The translations under genes and the position numbers were made by a program. A stretch of DNA of 37,906 bases from Oscillospiraceae bacterium. GTDB taxonomy: Bacteria; Bacillota; Clostridia; Oscillospirales; Oscillospiraceae. The stretch spans positions 1 to 37,906 of the forward strand of contig JAQXMD010000122.1 in the NCBI GenBank assembly GCA_029012465.1, in the 5' to 3' direction. Positions 6,153-13,499 of the stretch are shown here, piece by piece. The notes beneath the pieces are model-generated. The model was not told the origin of the DNA, did no database searches, and worked only from the letters and a program-made list of their open reading frames with translations. Position 1 is the stretch's first letter. Every line of letters begins with the position of its first letter.

Positions 6153-7027
6153 ACAGTCGAAAGCGTGACGGAACGCTGGTGGAGGTCTACGACGGGGAGG
6201 GGAAGATCATTGACTTCCTCTACGGATCGGGCTTCGGAAGAGGGCTTTTGAAGGTATTGGTGGCCCCGTGGGTCAGCAATCTGGCTGGCTGGTTTCTGGA
6301 TTCGGGGCTGTCACGCTTCCTTGTGAAGCCCTTTGTGAAGAAGAATCATCTGGACCTTTCCGAATATCCTGACAGAGCCTATGGCTCCTTCAATGACTTT
6401 TTCACCAGAACCATTCTGCCGGGAAAGCGGACAATCGCTCCAGGAGAGGATCGGTTGATTGCCCCCAGTGACGGAAAGGTGACGGCTTTCCCTCTGGAGG
6501 AGAATGCGCAATTCCGGATCAAGGGCAGTGATTATACACTCTCATCCCTGCTGCGAAGCGAGAAACAAGCGGAGCGGTATAGAGGCGGCTGGGGCCTGCT
6601 GTTCCGGCTGTCGGTGGACGATTACCACCGCTATTGCTACCCTGTTTCCGGGGAGAAGGGGGAAAACGTTCGCATTCCCGGGGTGTACCACACGGTGAAC
6701 CCCAGAGCCGCGGAGGCAAGACCCATTTATCAGGAAAACACACGAGAGTATACGCAGATTCGGTCAGAGCAGTTTGGCAATCTGCTGATGATGGAGGTTG
6801 GCGCCATGCTGGTGGGCAGGATCAAAAACCTCCATGGCCCGGGAAAGGTAAACCGGGGAGAAGAGAAGGGATATTTCGAGTTTGGCGGCTCCTCCATTGT
6901 GCTTTTGCTGGAGCCGGAGCGTTTCCAGCCGGATGCAGACATTGTGGAGAATTCTGCCCGAGGCGAGGAAACTGTCGTCAAATTGGGTGAAAGCGTTGGA
7001 ACGAAATATCTTAAGAATAACGAATAA
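6149..7027 (+). CDS. psd: Phosphatidylserine decarboxylase proenzyme
   Basis: Psd converts phosphatidylserine to phosphatidylethanolamine using a pyruvoyl group formed by self-cleavage before a serine. At 292 residues it has the clostridial-type layout. The pyruvoyl site is GYFEFGGSSIVLLL: cleavage is expected between G247 and S248 (motif GGSS, where GGST or LGST is usual). The catalytic Asp lies in APSDGK (D108). The histidine block reads VDDYHRYCYP (H160), with Cys163 where the E. coli enzyme has a second His (DYHRVH). There is a further conserved HTVNP (181-185). It starts in the ATGA overlap with pssA and its 3' end overlaps the PAP2 gene. Function is confident; the residue variants may be normal for this branch. 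Confidence 0.92.
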   Translation: MNSRKRDGTLVEVYDGEGKIIDFLYGSGFGRGLLKVLVAPWVSNLAGWFLDSGLSRFLVKPFVKKNHLDLSEYPDRAYGSFNDFFTRTILPGKRTIAPGEDRLIAPSDGKVTAFPLEENAQFRIKGSDYTLSSLLRSEKQAERYRGGWGLLFRLSVDDYHRYCYPVSGEKGENVRIPGVYHTVNPRAAEARPIYQENTREYTQIRSEQFGNLLMMEVGAMLVGRIKNLHGPGKVNRGEEKGYFEFGGSSIVLLLEPERFQPDADIVENSARGEETVVKLGESVGTKYLKNNE

Positions 7028-7667
7028 GTGGCTTCCAAGGGATCGGATCATATCTCTCCTTGCGATGCTGGCGTTGAATGCGGCGGTGTATTCTCCCTTT
7101 CAAATGGCGGGAACACTGCTGCCCTGCAGGGATCTGTCCCTTCCGGTGGACAGTATGATCCGGGTGGATGCCCGGTGGATCTGGGCCTATGTGGGGGCGT
7201 ATCTGTTTTGGCTGCTTGCATACTGTTTTCTGGCAAAGCAGGAAAACTGGTATCAGATCATGACGGCGGAGATCGCGGCAAAGCTGGTCTGCGGACTGTG
7301 CTTCCTTCTGATCCCCACGACAAATGTTCGGCCGGTGCTCCAGAACGATACCCTCTCAGAGCGTTTTTTGAATCTGCTGTATCAGGTGGATGACCCGGTG
7401 AATCTCTTTCCCTCCATCCACTGTCTGGAGAGCTGGATCTGCTGCTCGGCCATGGTTCGGGAGAAAAGCGTTCGTCCTCTGTGGCGGGGGCTGTCGGTGG
7501 TGCTTGCAATTCTGATTTGCTATTCCACCCTGAAAACGGCACAGCATGTTGCCCTGGATGTGGTGGGCGGAATCCTGCTTGCAGAGGGAATGCTGCTGGT
7601 TTTCAGGCATTGCTCCCTGCCTCAGCGGGTGGAGCGGTTGTTTCTGCAGCACTTCGGAAAAAACTGA
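6996..7667 (+). CDS. PAP2-family phosphatase / phosphotransferase, membrane protein
   Basis: The protein has about six hydrophobic segments and the three PAP2 motifs: TTNVRPV (motif 1, RP), NLFPSIH (motif 2, PSxH), and STLKTAQHVALD (motif 3, S-x6-H-x3-D). Such enzymes remove or transfer phosphate on lipid phosphates such as phosphatidic acid, PGP or undecaprenyl pyrophosphate at the membrane. PSIH rather than PSGH recalls the phosphotransferase branch, but the substrate cannot be read from sequence. No ATG fits the N-terminus. The TTG at 6996, six bases after GGGTG (6985-6989), is chosen; GTG 6987 is the alternative. Either start lies inside the 3' end of psd, so expression is likely coupled with phosphatidylethanolamine synthesis. 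It is the last gene before a terminator. Confidence 0.78.
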   Translation: MERNILRITNKWLPRDRIISLLAMLALNAAVYSPFQMAGTLLPCRDLSLPVDSMIRVDARWIWAYVGAYLFWLLAYCFLAKQENWYQIMTAEIAAKLVCGLCFLLIPTTNVRPVLQNDTLSERFLNLLYQVDDPVNLFPSIHCLESWICCSAMVREKSVRPLWRGLSVVLAILICYSTLKTAQHVALDVVGGILLAEGMLLVFRHCSLPQRVERLFLQHFGKN

Positions 7668-7671
7668 ACAA

Positions 7672-7715
7672 AACAAGTCCCTGACGGAGTAAATCTGTCA
7701 GGGACTTGTTTTTAT
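7672..7715. terminator. Bidirectional terminator between the PAP2 gene and ftsH
   Basis: AACAAGTCCCTGAC pairs with GTCAGGGACTTGTT (14 bp) around a short loop. It is followed by TTTTT on the plus strand and preceded by AAAA, giving a U-run on the minus strand. It serves the two convergent operons, and the ftsH stop codon (7712-7714) lies at its edge. Confidence 0.9.
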
Positions 7716-9619
7716 GCTTCTGAGCTGTCAGCATCAGGCGGCTGAGGGATTTCACTTTCTGTACATTCCGTCTCGGGAAGCACAGCGGAAGCTGGCTCCA
7801 TAATGGCCAAAAACGCTGGCCCATCCATGGTCTCGTGCTCAAGCAGATAATCGGAAACCTGCTGAAGCTGGACCATATGCGCTTTCAGGATGTCCTCACA
7901 GCGGGCATATGCGGCGGTGAGGATCTTCTGTACTTCCGCGTCAATGGAGGCAGCGGAGACCTCGGAATAGCTCTTGGTCTGACCGTAATCCCGACCAATA
8001 AAGACCTGTCCGTCGGAGCTGAAGGACACGGGGCCAAGGGCGGCGCTCATGCCATATTTGGCGACCATATCCCGGGCGATGGAGGTGGCCCGCTCGATGT
8101 CGTTGGATGCGCCGGTGGAGATGTCCTCCAGCACAAGGGCTTCCGCCACCCGGCCTCCCAGCAGGGACACGATCTGCTCCAGCATCTCGTTGCGGCTCTG
8201 GTAGCTGTGATCCTCTGTGGGCAGGGAGATGGTCATACCGCCTGCCATGCCTCTGGGAACAATGGTGATCTGGTGTACCGGATCGTGGGTGGGAAGCTGG
8301 TGCATGACCACGGCATGACCGGCCTCGTGAACTGCGGTCAGGCGGCGTTCATGCTGGGATACCACCCGGCTCTTTTTCTCGGGGCCTGCAATGACCTTGA
8401 TGATGGATTCCTGAATGTCCTCCATGAGGATCACGGGACGCCCCAGCTTTGCCGCCCGGAGGGCAGCTTCGTTCATCAGGTTCTGAAGATCAGCGCCGGT
8501 AAATCCGGCGGTTTCCTTGGCGATGACTGTGAGATCCACATCATCGGCAAGGGGCTTGTTTCTGGAATGCACCCGGAGAATTTCGGCTCTGCCCTTGGAA
8601 TCGGGAGCGCCCACATAGATCTGACGGTCAAACCGGCCGGGACGCAGCAGGGCAGTGTCCAGAATATCCACACGGTTGGTGGCTGCCATCACGATCACGC
8701 CGGAGTTGTTGTTGAAGCCGTCCATTTCCACAAGGAGCTGATTCAGGGTCTGCTCCCGTTCGTCGTGACCGCCGCCGAGACCCGCGCCACGCTGACGGCC
8801 AACCGCGTCGATCTCGTCGATGAAGATGATGGTGGGAGCCTGCTTTTTCGCCTGTTCAAACAGATCCCGAACACGGCTTGCGCCAACGCCCACATACAGC
8901 TCCACAAAATCAGAGCCGGACAGAGACAGGAACTGAACGCCGGCCTCACCGGCCACGGCCTTTGCAATCAGGGTTTTACCGGTTCCCGGAGGGCCAACCA
9001 GCAGGATGCCCTTGGGGATCTTTGCGCCCAGCCGGGTAAACCGTTCCGGGTCCCGCAGAAAGTCCACGACCTCCTGAAGCTCGGCCTTTTCCTCATCGGC
9101 GCCTGCCACATCGTTGAAGGTCACGCGGTCCTTTTCGTTGATGCCCACGGTGGTTCTGGCCTTGGTGAACTTTGCCACGCCCCGATCACCACCGGCGCCG
9201 CCGGTCCGGGTCATCATGAACATCCAGACTCCGAGAATCAGGAAGGCAATGATGATATAGGGAATGAACATCAGCCACCAAGGAGTCTCCGAAGGAGCGG
9301 CATAATTGTATTCCTTCAGAATACCGCTTTTATACTGCTCCACGACAATGTCGTTGAAGTCGGAGTAGAAAACTGAGAAGGAGGCAATCTGACAGACCAC
9401 GTCGGTCTTGCCGTCCTTATCAGGTTCCTTGAGCTTCAGGGACAGGGTGGTGTCGCTGAGGGAAAAGGAGTCCACCTTTTCCTCCAGAAACAGATCGTTG
9501 AGATCGCTGTAAGCATATTCTGCGGCATCCTGCTTGGGGGAGGTCATCATAAAGACTGCCACGCCCAGAATCATCAGCATCAGCAGATAAAATACAGGGG
9601 TAGGATTTCGACGCTTCAA
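7712..9619 (-). CDS. ftsH: ATP-dependent zinc metalloprotease FtsH
   Basis: FtsH is a membrane-anchored AAA+ hexamer that extracts and degrades membrane and short-lived cytosolic proteins. The 635-residue sequence has a first transmembrane helix (about 9-26), an extracytoplasmic domain (to about 112), a second helix (about 114-136), the AAA domain with Walker A GPPGTGKT (209-216), Walker B FIDEID (266-271) and the second region of homology ending [10 protein letters not shown], and the peptidase domain with the zinc motif HEAGH (431-435). A short acidic tail of about 30 residues ends the protein. It is the last gene of the minus-strand operon, 12 bases after hpt, as in the conserved tilS-hpt-ftsH order. 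The ATG follows AAGGAGGAAACC. Confidence 0.97.
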   Translation of the reverse strand: MKRRNPTPVFYLLMLMILGVAVFMMTSPKQDAAEYAYSDLNDLFLEEKVDSFSLSDTTLSLKLKEPDKDGKTDVVCQIASFSVFYSDFNDIVVEQYKSGILKEYNYAAPSETPWWLMFIPYIIIAFLILGVWMFMMTRTGGAGGDRGVAKFTKARTTVGINEKDRVTFNDVAGADEEKAELQEVVDFLRDPERFTRLGAKIPKGILLVGPPGTGKTLIAKAVAGEAGVQFLSLSGSDFVELYVGVGASRVRDLFEQAKKQAPTIIFIDEIDAVGRQRGAGLGGGHDEREQTLNQLLVEMDGFNNNSGVIVMAATNRVDILDTALLRPGRFDRQIYVGAPDSKGRAEILRVHSRNKPLADDVDLTVIAKETAGFTGADLQNLMNEAALRAAKLGRPVILMEDIQESIIKVIAGPEKKSRVVSQHERRLTAVHEAGHAVVMHQLPTHDPVHQITIVPRGMAGGMTISLPTEDHSYQSRNEMLEQIVSLLGGRVAEALVLEDISTGASNDIERATSIARDMVAKYGMSAALGPVSFSSDGQVFIGRDYGQTKSYSEVSAASIDAEVQKILTAAYARCEDILKAHMVQLQQVSDYLLEHETMDGPAFLAIMEPASAVLPETECTESEIPQPPDADSSEA

Positions 9620-9631
9620 ATGGTTTCCTCC

Positions 9632-10183
9632 TTATGCTTCCGGCTGACTGCTGTATACACTGGGCTTCAGCACGCCGATACAGGGCAGATTGCGGTATTT
9701 CTGATCGTAGTCAAGCCCATAGCCCACAACAAAGGCGTCCGGAATGGTAAATCCGACAATGTCGGCTTCCACCTGTGCCTCCCGGCGGCTGGGCTTATCC
9801 AGCAGGACCACCAGCTTCAGAGAGGCCGGGGATTGGGCCTTCAGCAGCTCCATCACATAGCTGAGGGTCTTGCCGGTGTCCAGAATATCCTCCACCACGA
9901 TCACATCCTGACCGGTCACATCCACGTCAAAGGGCTTTGTCATGGTCAGCTCTCCGGGGCGGGTGGCCATGGCCCGGTAAGAGGACAGGGTAATGGACTC
10001 CAGAGTACAGGGCAGGTTGATTTCCCGCATGAGATCGGCGGTAAACACCAGACTGCCCTTCATAATGCACAGAAGAACGGGGGCTTTCCCTTGATATTCT
10101 TCGGTGAGCTGACGGCCAATTTCGGCAACGCGGGTTTTCAGCTCCTGGGCTGAAAACATTTCGTATGCAAGGTCGCGGTTCAT
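9632..10183 (-). CDS. hpt: Hypoxanthine phosphoribosyltransferase
   Basis: Hpt salvages hypoxanthine and guanine to IMP and GMP with PRPP. The 183-residue product has the PRPP-binding motif VIVVEDILDTGKTL (about 94-107), the conserved LLCIMKGSLVFTADLMR block, the flexible-loop region with SSYRAM, and the C-terminal DAFVVGYGLDYDQKYRNLP typical of the HPRT family. The frame is open upstream (to 10234), but the ATG at 10183 is chosen because GGAGGAAGT precedes it and the N-terminus then matches the family. The start overlaps the tilS stop in an ATGA, so the two are translationally coupled. Confidence 0.95.
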   Translation of the reverse strand: MNRDLAYEMFSAQELKTRVAEIGRQLTEEYQGKAPVLLCIMKGSLVFTADLMREINLPCTLESITLSSYRAMATRPGELTMTKPFDVDVTGQDVIVVEDILDTGKTLSYVMELLKAQSPASLKLVVLLDKPSRREAQVEADIVGFTIPDAFVVGYGLDYDQKYRNLPCIGVLKPSVYSSQPEA

Positions 10184-11559
10184 TTTACTTCCTCCATTCC
10201 TTTGATGCGGTCCGGCTGAGGAGCGGTGAGACACGCCGCGTCTTCAGAACAGACAGTCACCAGAATACAGGGACTGCCCGGAACCGAGGCAAAGCGGAGG
10301 TCGGCGCACAGAGGCAGAACAGCAGCAATGTTACCGTCCAGACTGAGGAGCGGAAGGGTGGCCCGGAGCTGGACGGGGATTTTTTTGTCAATGAGATATC
10401 GACTGATTTTTTTCGTGCCTCCGGGAAGGGTAATGCGGTCCCCGGGCTGGCGGGTTCTGAGAATATACATGCCCTTCTCCGGAGGGTTCAGCGCCAGGGT
10501 ATTTGCAGGCAGCTGTTCCGGACAAAGGCCGTACTGACTGGTGATGGTATAGGCCCCAAATCTGATTTCACCTTCCAGCAGGGGCATGGAGCAGGGCGGC
10601 TGGAGGGGCGTATTTTTGTCCCTTTTATAAAGCTGCAGCCGGTCGTAGCACCTCCGGAGCACCCATCCCCCGGAAAAATGCAGCTCCGCAGATGGGCTCA
10701 TACGCTCTGCCAGCGCAAGGGCAGCGTCCAGCTGCTGGCGGGACAGCTCCGGCACTTCTGAAAGAAACTGCTTGAGCACAGGGGCGCGAAGGGCAGGAGC
10801 CAGAGACAAAAGACCGGAACAGGAAATGCCATCTTCATGGGAAACGGATTGAAGGGCGGAATCGGCCTGACTGGCAATATAGCTGCCAGCCTCCCGAAGC
10901 TCCAGACAGAGGGCAGACGCCGTTTGGGAAATGCCGGGATTCTCTGTCATCAATACAGGAAGCACCTGATGACGGATACGATTCCGTAGGTAGTCGTCGG
11001 AACCGTTGGTGGAGTCCTCCACATGGGGAATCCCATGAAGCTCCAGATATCGCTGAAGCTCCTGCCGGGAGACGGTCAGAAGGGGACGGATGATCCTGCC
11101 CCGAACGGGAGGAATGGCCCCCAGCCCCTGAAGTCCTGTGCCCCGGATCAGACGCAGCAGCAGCGTTTCCAGATTGTCCTGGGCATTATGGGCTGTGGCG
11201 ATCTTTGCCTCCGGGTCCAGAGACAGGAGAAAGTCATAGCGGAGAGTCCGGGCGGCGTCCTCAGTGCTCAGGTGGTTTTCCTTTGCATAGGCAGCAACAT
11301 CCCCTGAACCCATGGACAGGGGAACCCCGATGGATTTACAGTGCTCCTGTACAAATTCTGCATCCCTGCGGGATGCCTGCCCCCGAAGCTGGTGGTCAAA
11401 ATGGGCGGCGGACAGGGTGATGCCAAGGTCATTTTTCAGCTCCAGCAGAATGTGGAGCAGCCCCATGGAATCAATACCTCCGGACAGGGCGCAGATCACA
11501 TGATCCCCCGGAGAAAGCATCCTCTGGGAACGGATCAGCTCCAGAATCTTATTCTTCAC
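10180..11559 (-). CDS. tilS: tRNA(Ile)-lysidine synthase TilS
   Basis: TilS modifies C34 of the CAU-anticodon tRNA-Ile to lysidine, switching it from AUG to AUA decoding; it is essential. The PP-loop ATPase motif SGGIDS (26-31) follows CALS. Further on are ATAHNAQDNLETLLLRLIRG, the family's H-x-x-D-N-x-E-T block, and a C-terminal TilS domain with RTRQPGDRITLPGGTKKI (R-x-x-G-D near the end). The long open frame to 11802 is spurious: the true start is GTG 11559, four bases after GGAGG, giving 459 residues. It overlaps the end of dnaB by 11 bases and hpt by 4. In Bacillus tilS and hpt are followed by ftsH, as here. Confidence 0.94.
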   Translation of the reverse strand: MKNKILELIRSQRMLSPGDHVICALSGGIDSMGLLHILLELKNDLGITLSAAHFDHQLRGQASRRDAEFVQEHCKSIGVPLSMGSGDVAAYAKENHLSTEDAARTLRYDFLLSLDPEAKIATAHNAQDNLETLLLRLIRGTGLQGLGAIPPVRGRIIRPLLTVSRQELQRYLELHGIPHVEDSTNGSDDYLRNRIRHQVLPVLMTENPGISQTASALCLELREAGSYIASQADSALQSVSHEDGISCSGLLSLAPALRAPVLKQFLSEVPELSRQQLDAALALAERMSPSAELHFSGGWVLRRCYDRLQLYKRDKNTPLQPPCSMPLLEGEIRFGAYTITSQYGLCPEQLPANTLALNPPEKGMYILRTRQPGDRITLPGGTKKISRYLIDKKIPVQLRATLPLLSLDGNIAAVLPLCADLRFASVPGSPCILVTVCSEDAACLTAPQPDRIKGMEEVK

Positions 11560-12886
11560 TGTGCCTCCACTCCCGGTCGGAGAATGTGGTGAACTGGGGC
11601 AGCCATTGAAGCTTGACGGTGCCGGTTTCACCATGACGGTTCTTTGCAATGATGCATTCGGCCACATTCTTTTCCTCGGTGTCCGGATTGTAGTAGTCGT
11701 CACGATAGAGGAACAGCACCTCGTCTGCGTCCTGCTCAATGGAGCCGGATTCACGGAGGTCAGAGAGAATGGGCCGCTTGTCGGCGCGGGATTCGTTGGC
11801 ACGGGACAGCTGGCTCAGGCAAACCACGGGAACATTCAGCTCCTTGGCCATGATTTTCAGGCTTCTGGAAATCTCGCCAATGGCGTTGACACGGTTTTCC
11901 GTGACCTTTCCGGTGGCGGAGGTCATCAGTTGAAGGTAGTCGATGATGACAAGGCCCAGGTTGTCGATGCGGCGGCACTTGGCGTTCATCTCCGTGACGG
12001 TGATGGAGGGATTGTCGTCCACGCGGATGTCCGTCTGGCTCAGAGCCGAGGCGGCTACACCGATCTTTCCCCACTCCTCATCGGAGAGCTTGCCGGTTTT
12101 AAGCACCTGACTGTCCACAAAACTCTCGTTGGACAGCAGACGGGTGGCCAGCTGTTCCTTACTCATTTCCAGAGAGAACATGACAACGGCCTTGTTGGTC
12201 TGCTTTGCCACAGCGAGGGCGATGTTCAGTGCAATGGAGGTTTTGCCCATGCCGGGGCGGGCGGCGATCAGCAAAAGGTCTGACTTGTTAAGGCCGTTGA
12301 TTTTGGCGTCCAGATCCCGGAGACCGGTGGACAGACCGGGAATGGCGCTGTCGCTGCGGCTCAGCTCCGCCAGCTGGTCGTAGACATTCAGCAGGATGGT
12401 GCCAATGTGCTCCAGATCCTGATTGCTCCGTCCGTTGCGGATGGCATAGATTTTCTGCTCTGCGGCATCGAGAATGCTGGAGGCGGTGCCCACCTCCTCT
12501 GAGACAATCTGTGTAATATCGCTGGCCGCCTGACCGATTTTCCGCAAAAGAGACTTGTCGGAAACAATTTGCGCGTACTGCTTTGCGTTGGCGGCGGTGG
12601 GCGTGATGTCAAGAATCTGCAGCAGATAGTCCCGGGTCTTTTCCTCGTCATAAACACCAAGCTGCTTCATCTCGTCCATGACGGTGACAGGGTCGATCCG
12701 CTGGGAGTAGTTGAACATGGTGTAAATGGTGGTAAAGATGTCCTGATTCTGCTGAAGATAGAAATCCTCCGGCTTCAGAAGCTCCAGAAGATCCGGAATA
12801 CAGCTGCTGTCAATGAGCATGGAGCCGATGACGGCCTGTTCGGCCTCCAGAGAGTGGGGCGGCTGCCGGGATAATAGCTCATCCAA
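11549..12886 (-). CDS. dnaB: Replicative DNA helicase DnaB (DnaC in Bacillus nomenclature)
   Basis: DnaB is the hexameric 5'-3' helicase that unwinds DNA ahead of the replisome. The 445-residue protein begins with the N-terminal domain (PPHSLEAEQAVIGSMLIDSS, about 9-28). A linker (about 150-180) leads to the RecA-like domain with Walker A ARPGMGKTS (209-217), Walker B LVIIDYLQLM, and the LSQLSRANESRADKRPILSDLRESGSIEQDAD block with the arginine finger. It lies in the gdpP-rplI-dnaB order found widely in Firmicutes. AGGAGGTGACC precedes the ATG. Intact, with no intein. Confidence 0.97.
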   Translation of the reverse strand: MDELLSRQPPHSLEAEQAVIGSMLIDSSCIPDLLELLKPEDFYLQQNQDIFTTIYTMFNYSQRIDPVTVMDEMKQLGVYDEEKTRDYLLQILDITPTAANAKQYAQIVSDKSLLRKIGQAASDITQIVSEEVGTASSILDAAEQKIYAIRNGRSNQDLEHIGTILLNVYDQLAELSRSDSAIPGLSTGLRDLDAKINGLNKSDLLLIAARPGMGKTSIALNIALAVAKQTNKAVVMFSLEMSKEQLATRLLSNESFVDSQVLKTGKLSDEEWGKIGVAASALSQTDIRVDDNPSITVTEMNAKCRRIDNLGLVIIDYLQLMTSATGKVTENRVNAIGEISRSLKIMAKELNVPVVCLSQLSRANESRADKRPILSDLRESGSIEQDADEVLFLYRDDYYNPDTEEKNVAECIIAKNRHGETGTVKLQWLPQFTTFSDREWRHSEE

Positions 12887-12920
12887 GAAAGGTCACCTCC
12901 TGAATCCTAAAGTTTCAGCA

Positions 12921-12940
12921 GGGCTGCGTTTCCGCAGCCC
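12921..12940 (-). other. Hairpin between rplI and dnaB
   Basis: GGGCTGCG pairs with CGCAGCCC across a 4-base loop, 14 bases after the rplI stop. There is no U-run, so it is more likely an mRNA-processing or stabilising hairpin than a strong terminator. It could set the ratio of L9 to DnaB. Confidence 0.5.
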
Positions 12941-12953
12941 AAAATGGTGGAAA

Positions 12954-13400
12954 TCAGGCCTCGCTGACGTGGACAGAAATGGTGGCCACGATCTCGTAGC
13001 CCAGCTTTGCCTTCATGGAGAAGGTGCCGAAGGACTTGATGGGCTCATCCTGAACGATCTTCTTCTTGTCGATGGCAATGCCGAACTGCTGCTTGAGGGC
13101 GTCGGAGACCTCGGCAGAGGTGATGGAGCCGAAGAGGCGTCCGCCGGTGCCGGCTTTGGCCTTGATCTCCACGGTGACTTCCTTCAGCTTCTCGGCAAAC
13201 TCCTGGGCCTGGGCCTTTTCACGGGCAGCCTGCTCGGCCTTTGCCTTGTCGTTCATCTTCATGGTGTTCACATTGTCGGCGGTGGCCTCAATGGCCATCT
13301 TCCGGGGCAGCAGGAAGTTTCTTGCGTAGCCGTCGGAGGCCTCGATCATCTGGCCCTTCTTGCCCTTGCCGCGGATGTCCTGCAATAAAATCACTTTCAT
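12954..13400 (-). CDS. rplI: 50S ribosomal protein L9
   Basis: L9 binds 23S rRNA at the base of the L1 stalk and helps limit frameshifting. The 148-residue product begins MKVILLQDIRGKGKKGQM with the L9 signature block DGYARNFLLPRKMA (about 23-36). It then has the long connecting helix (about 42-75, Lys/Ala/Glu-rich) and the C-terminal domain with GRLFGSITSAEVSDALKQQ. GAAAGGAGC precedes the ATG. It sits 99 bases after gdpP; that gap holds a CCGGC/GCCGG stem-loop without a U-run. Confidence 0.97.
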   Translation of the reverse strand: MKVILLQDIRGKGKKGQMIEASDGYARNFLLPRKMAIEATADNVNTMKMNDKAKAEQAAREKAQAQEFAEKLKEVTVEIKAKAGTGGRLFGSITSAEVSDALKQQFGIAIDKKKIVQDEPIKSFGTFSMKAKLGYEIVATISVHVSEA

Positions 13401-13499
13401 GGGAAAGCTCCTTTCAAATCATTGTCTTGTGTATTATTTTGATGCCGGTGACGGTATCTGAAAAGTCAGAATTGCGCAGCCGGCTTGTTTGCCGGAAAA

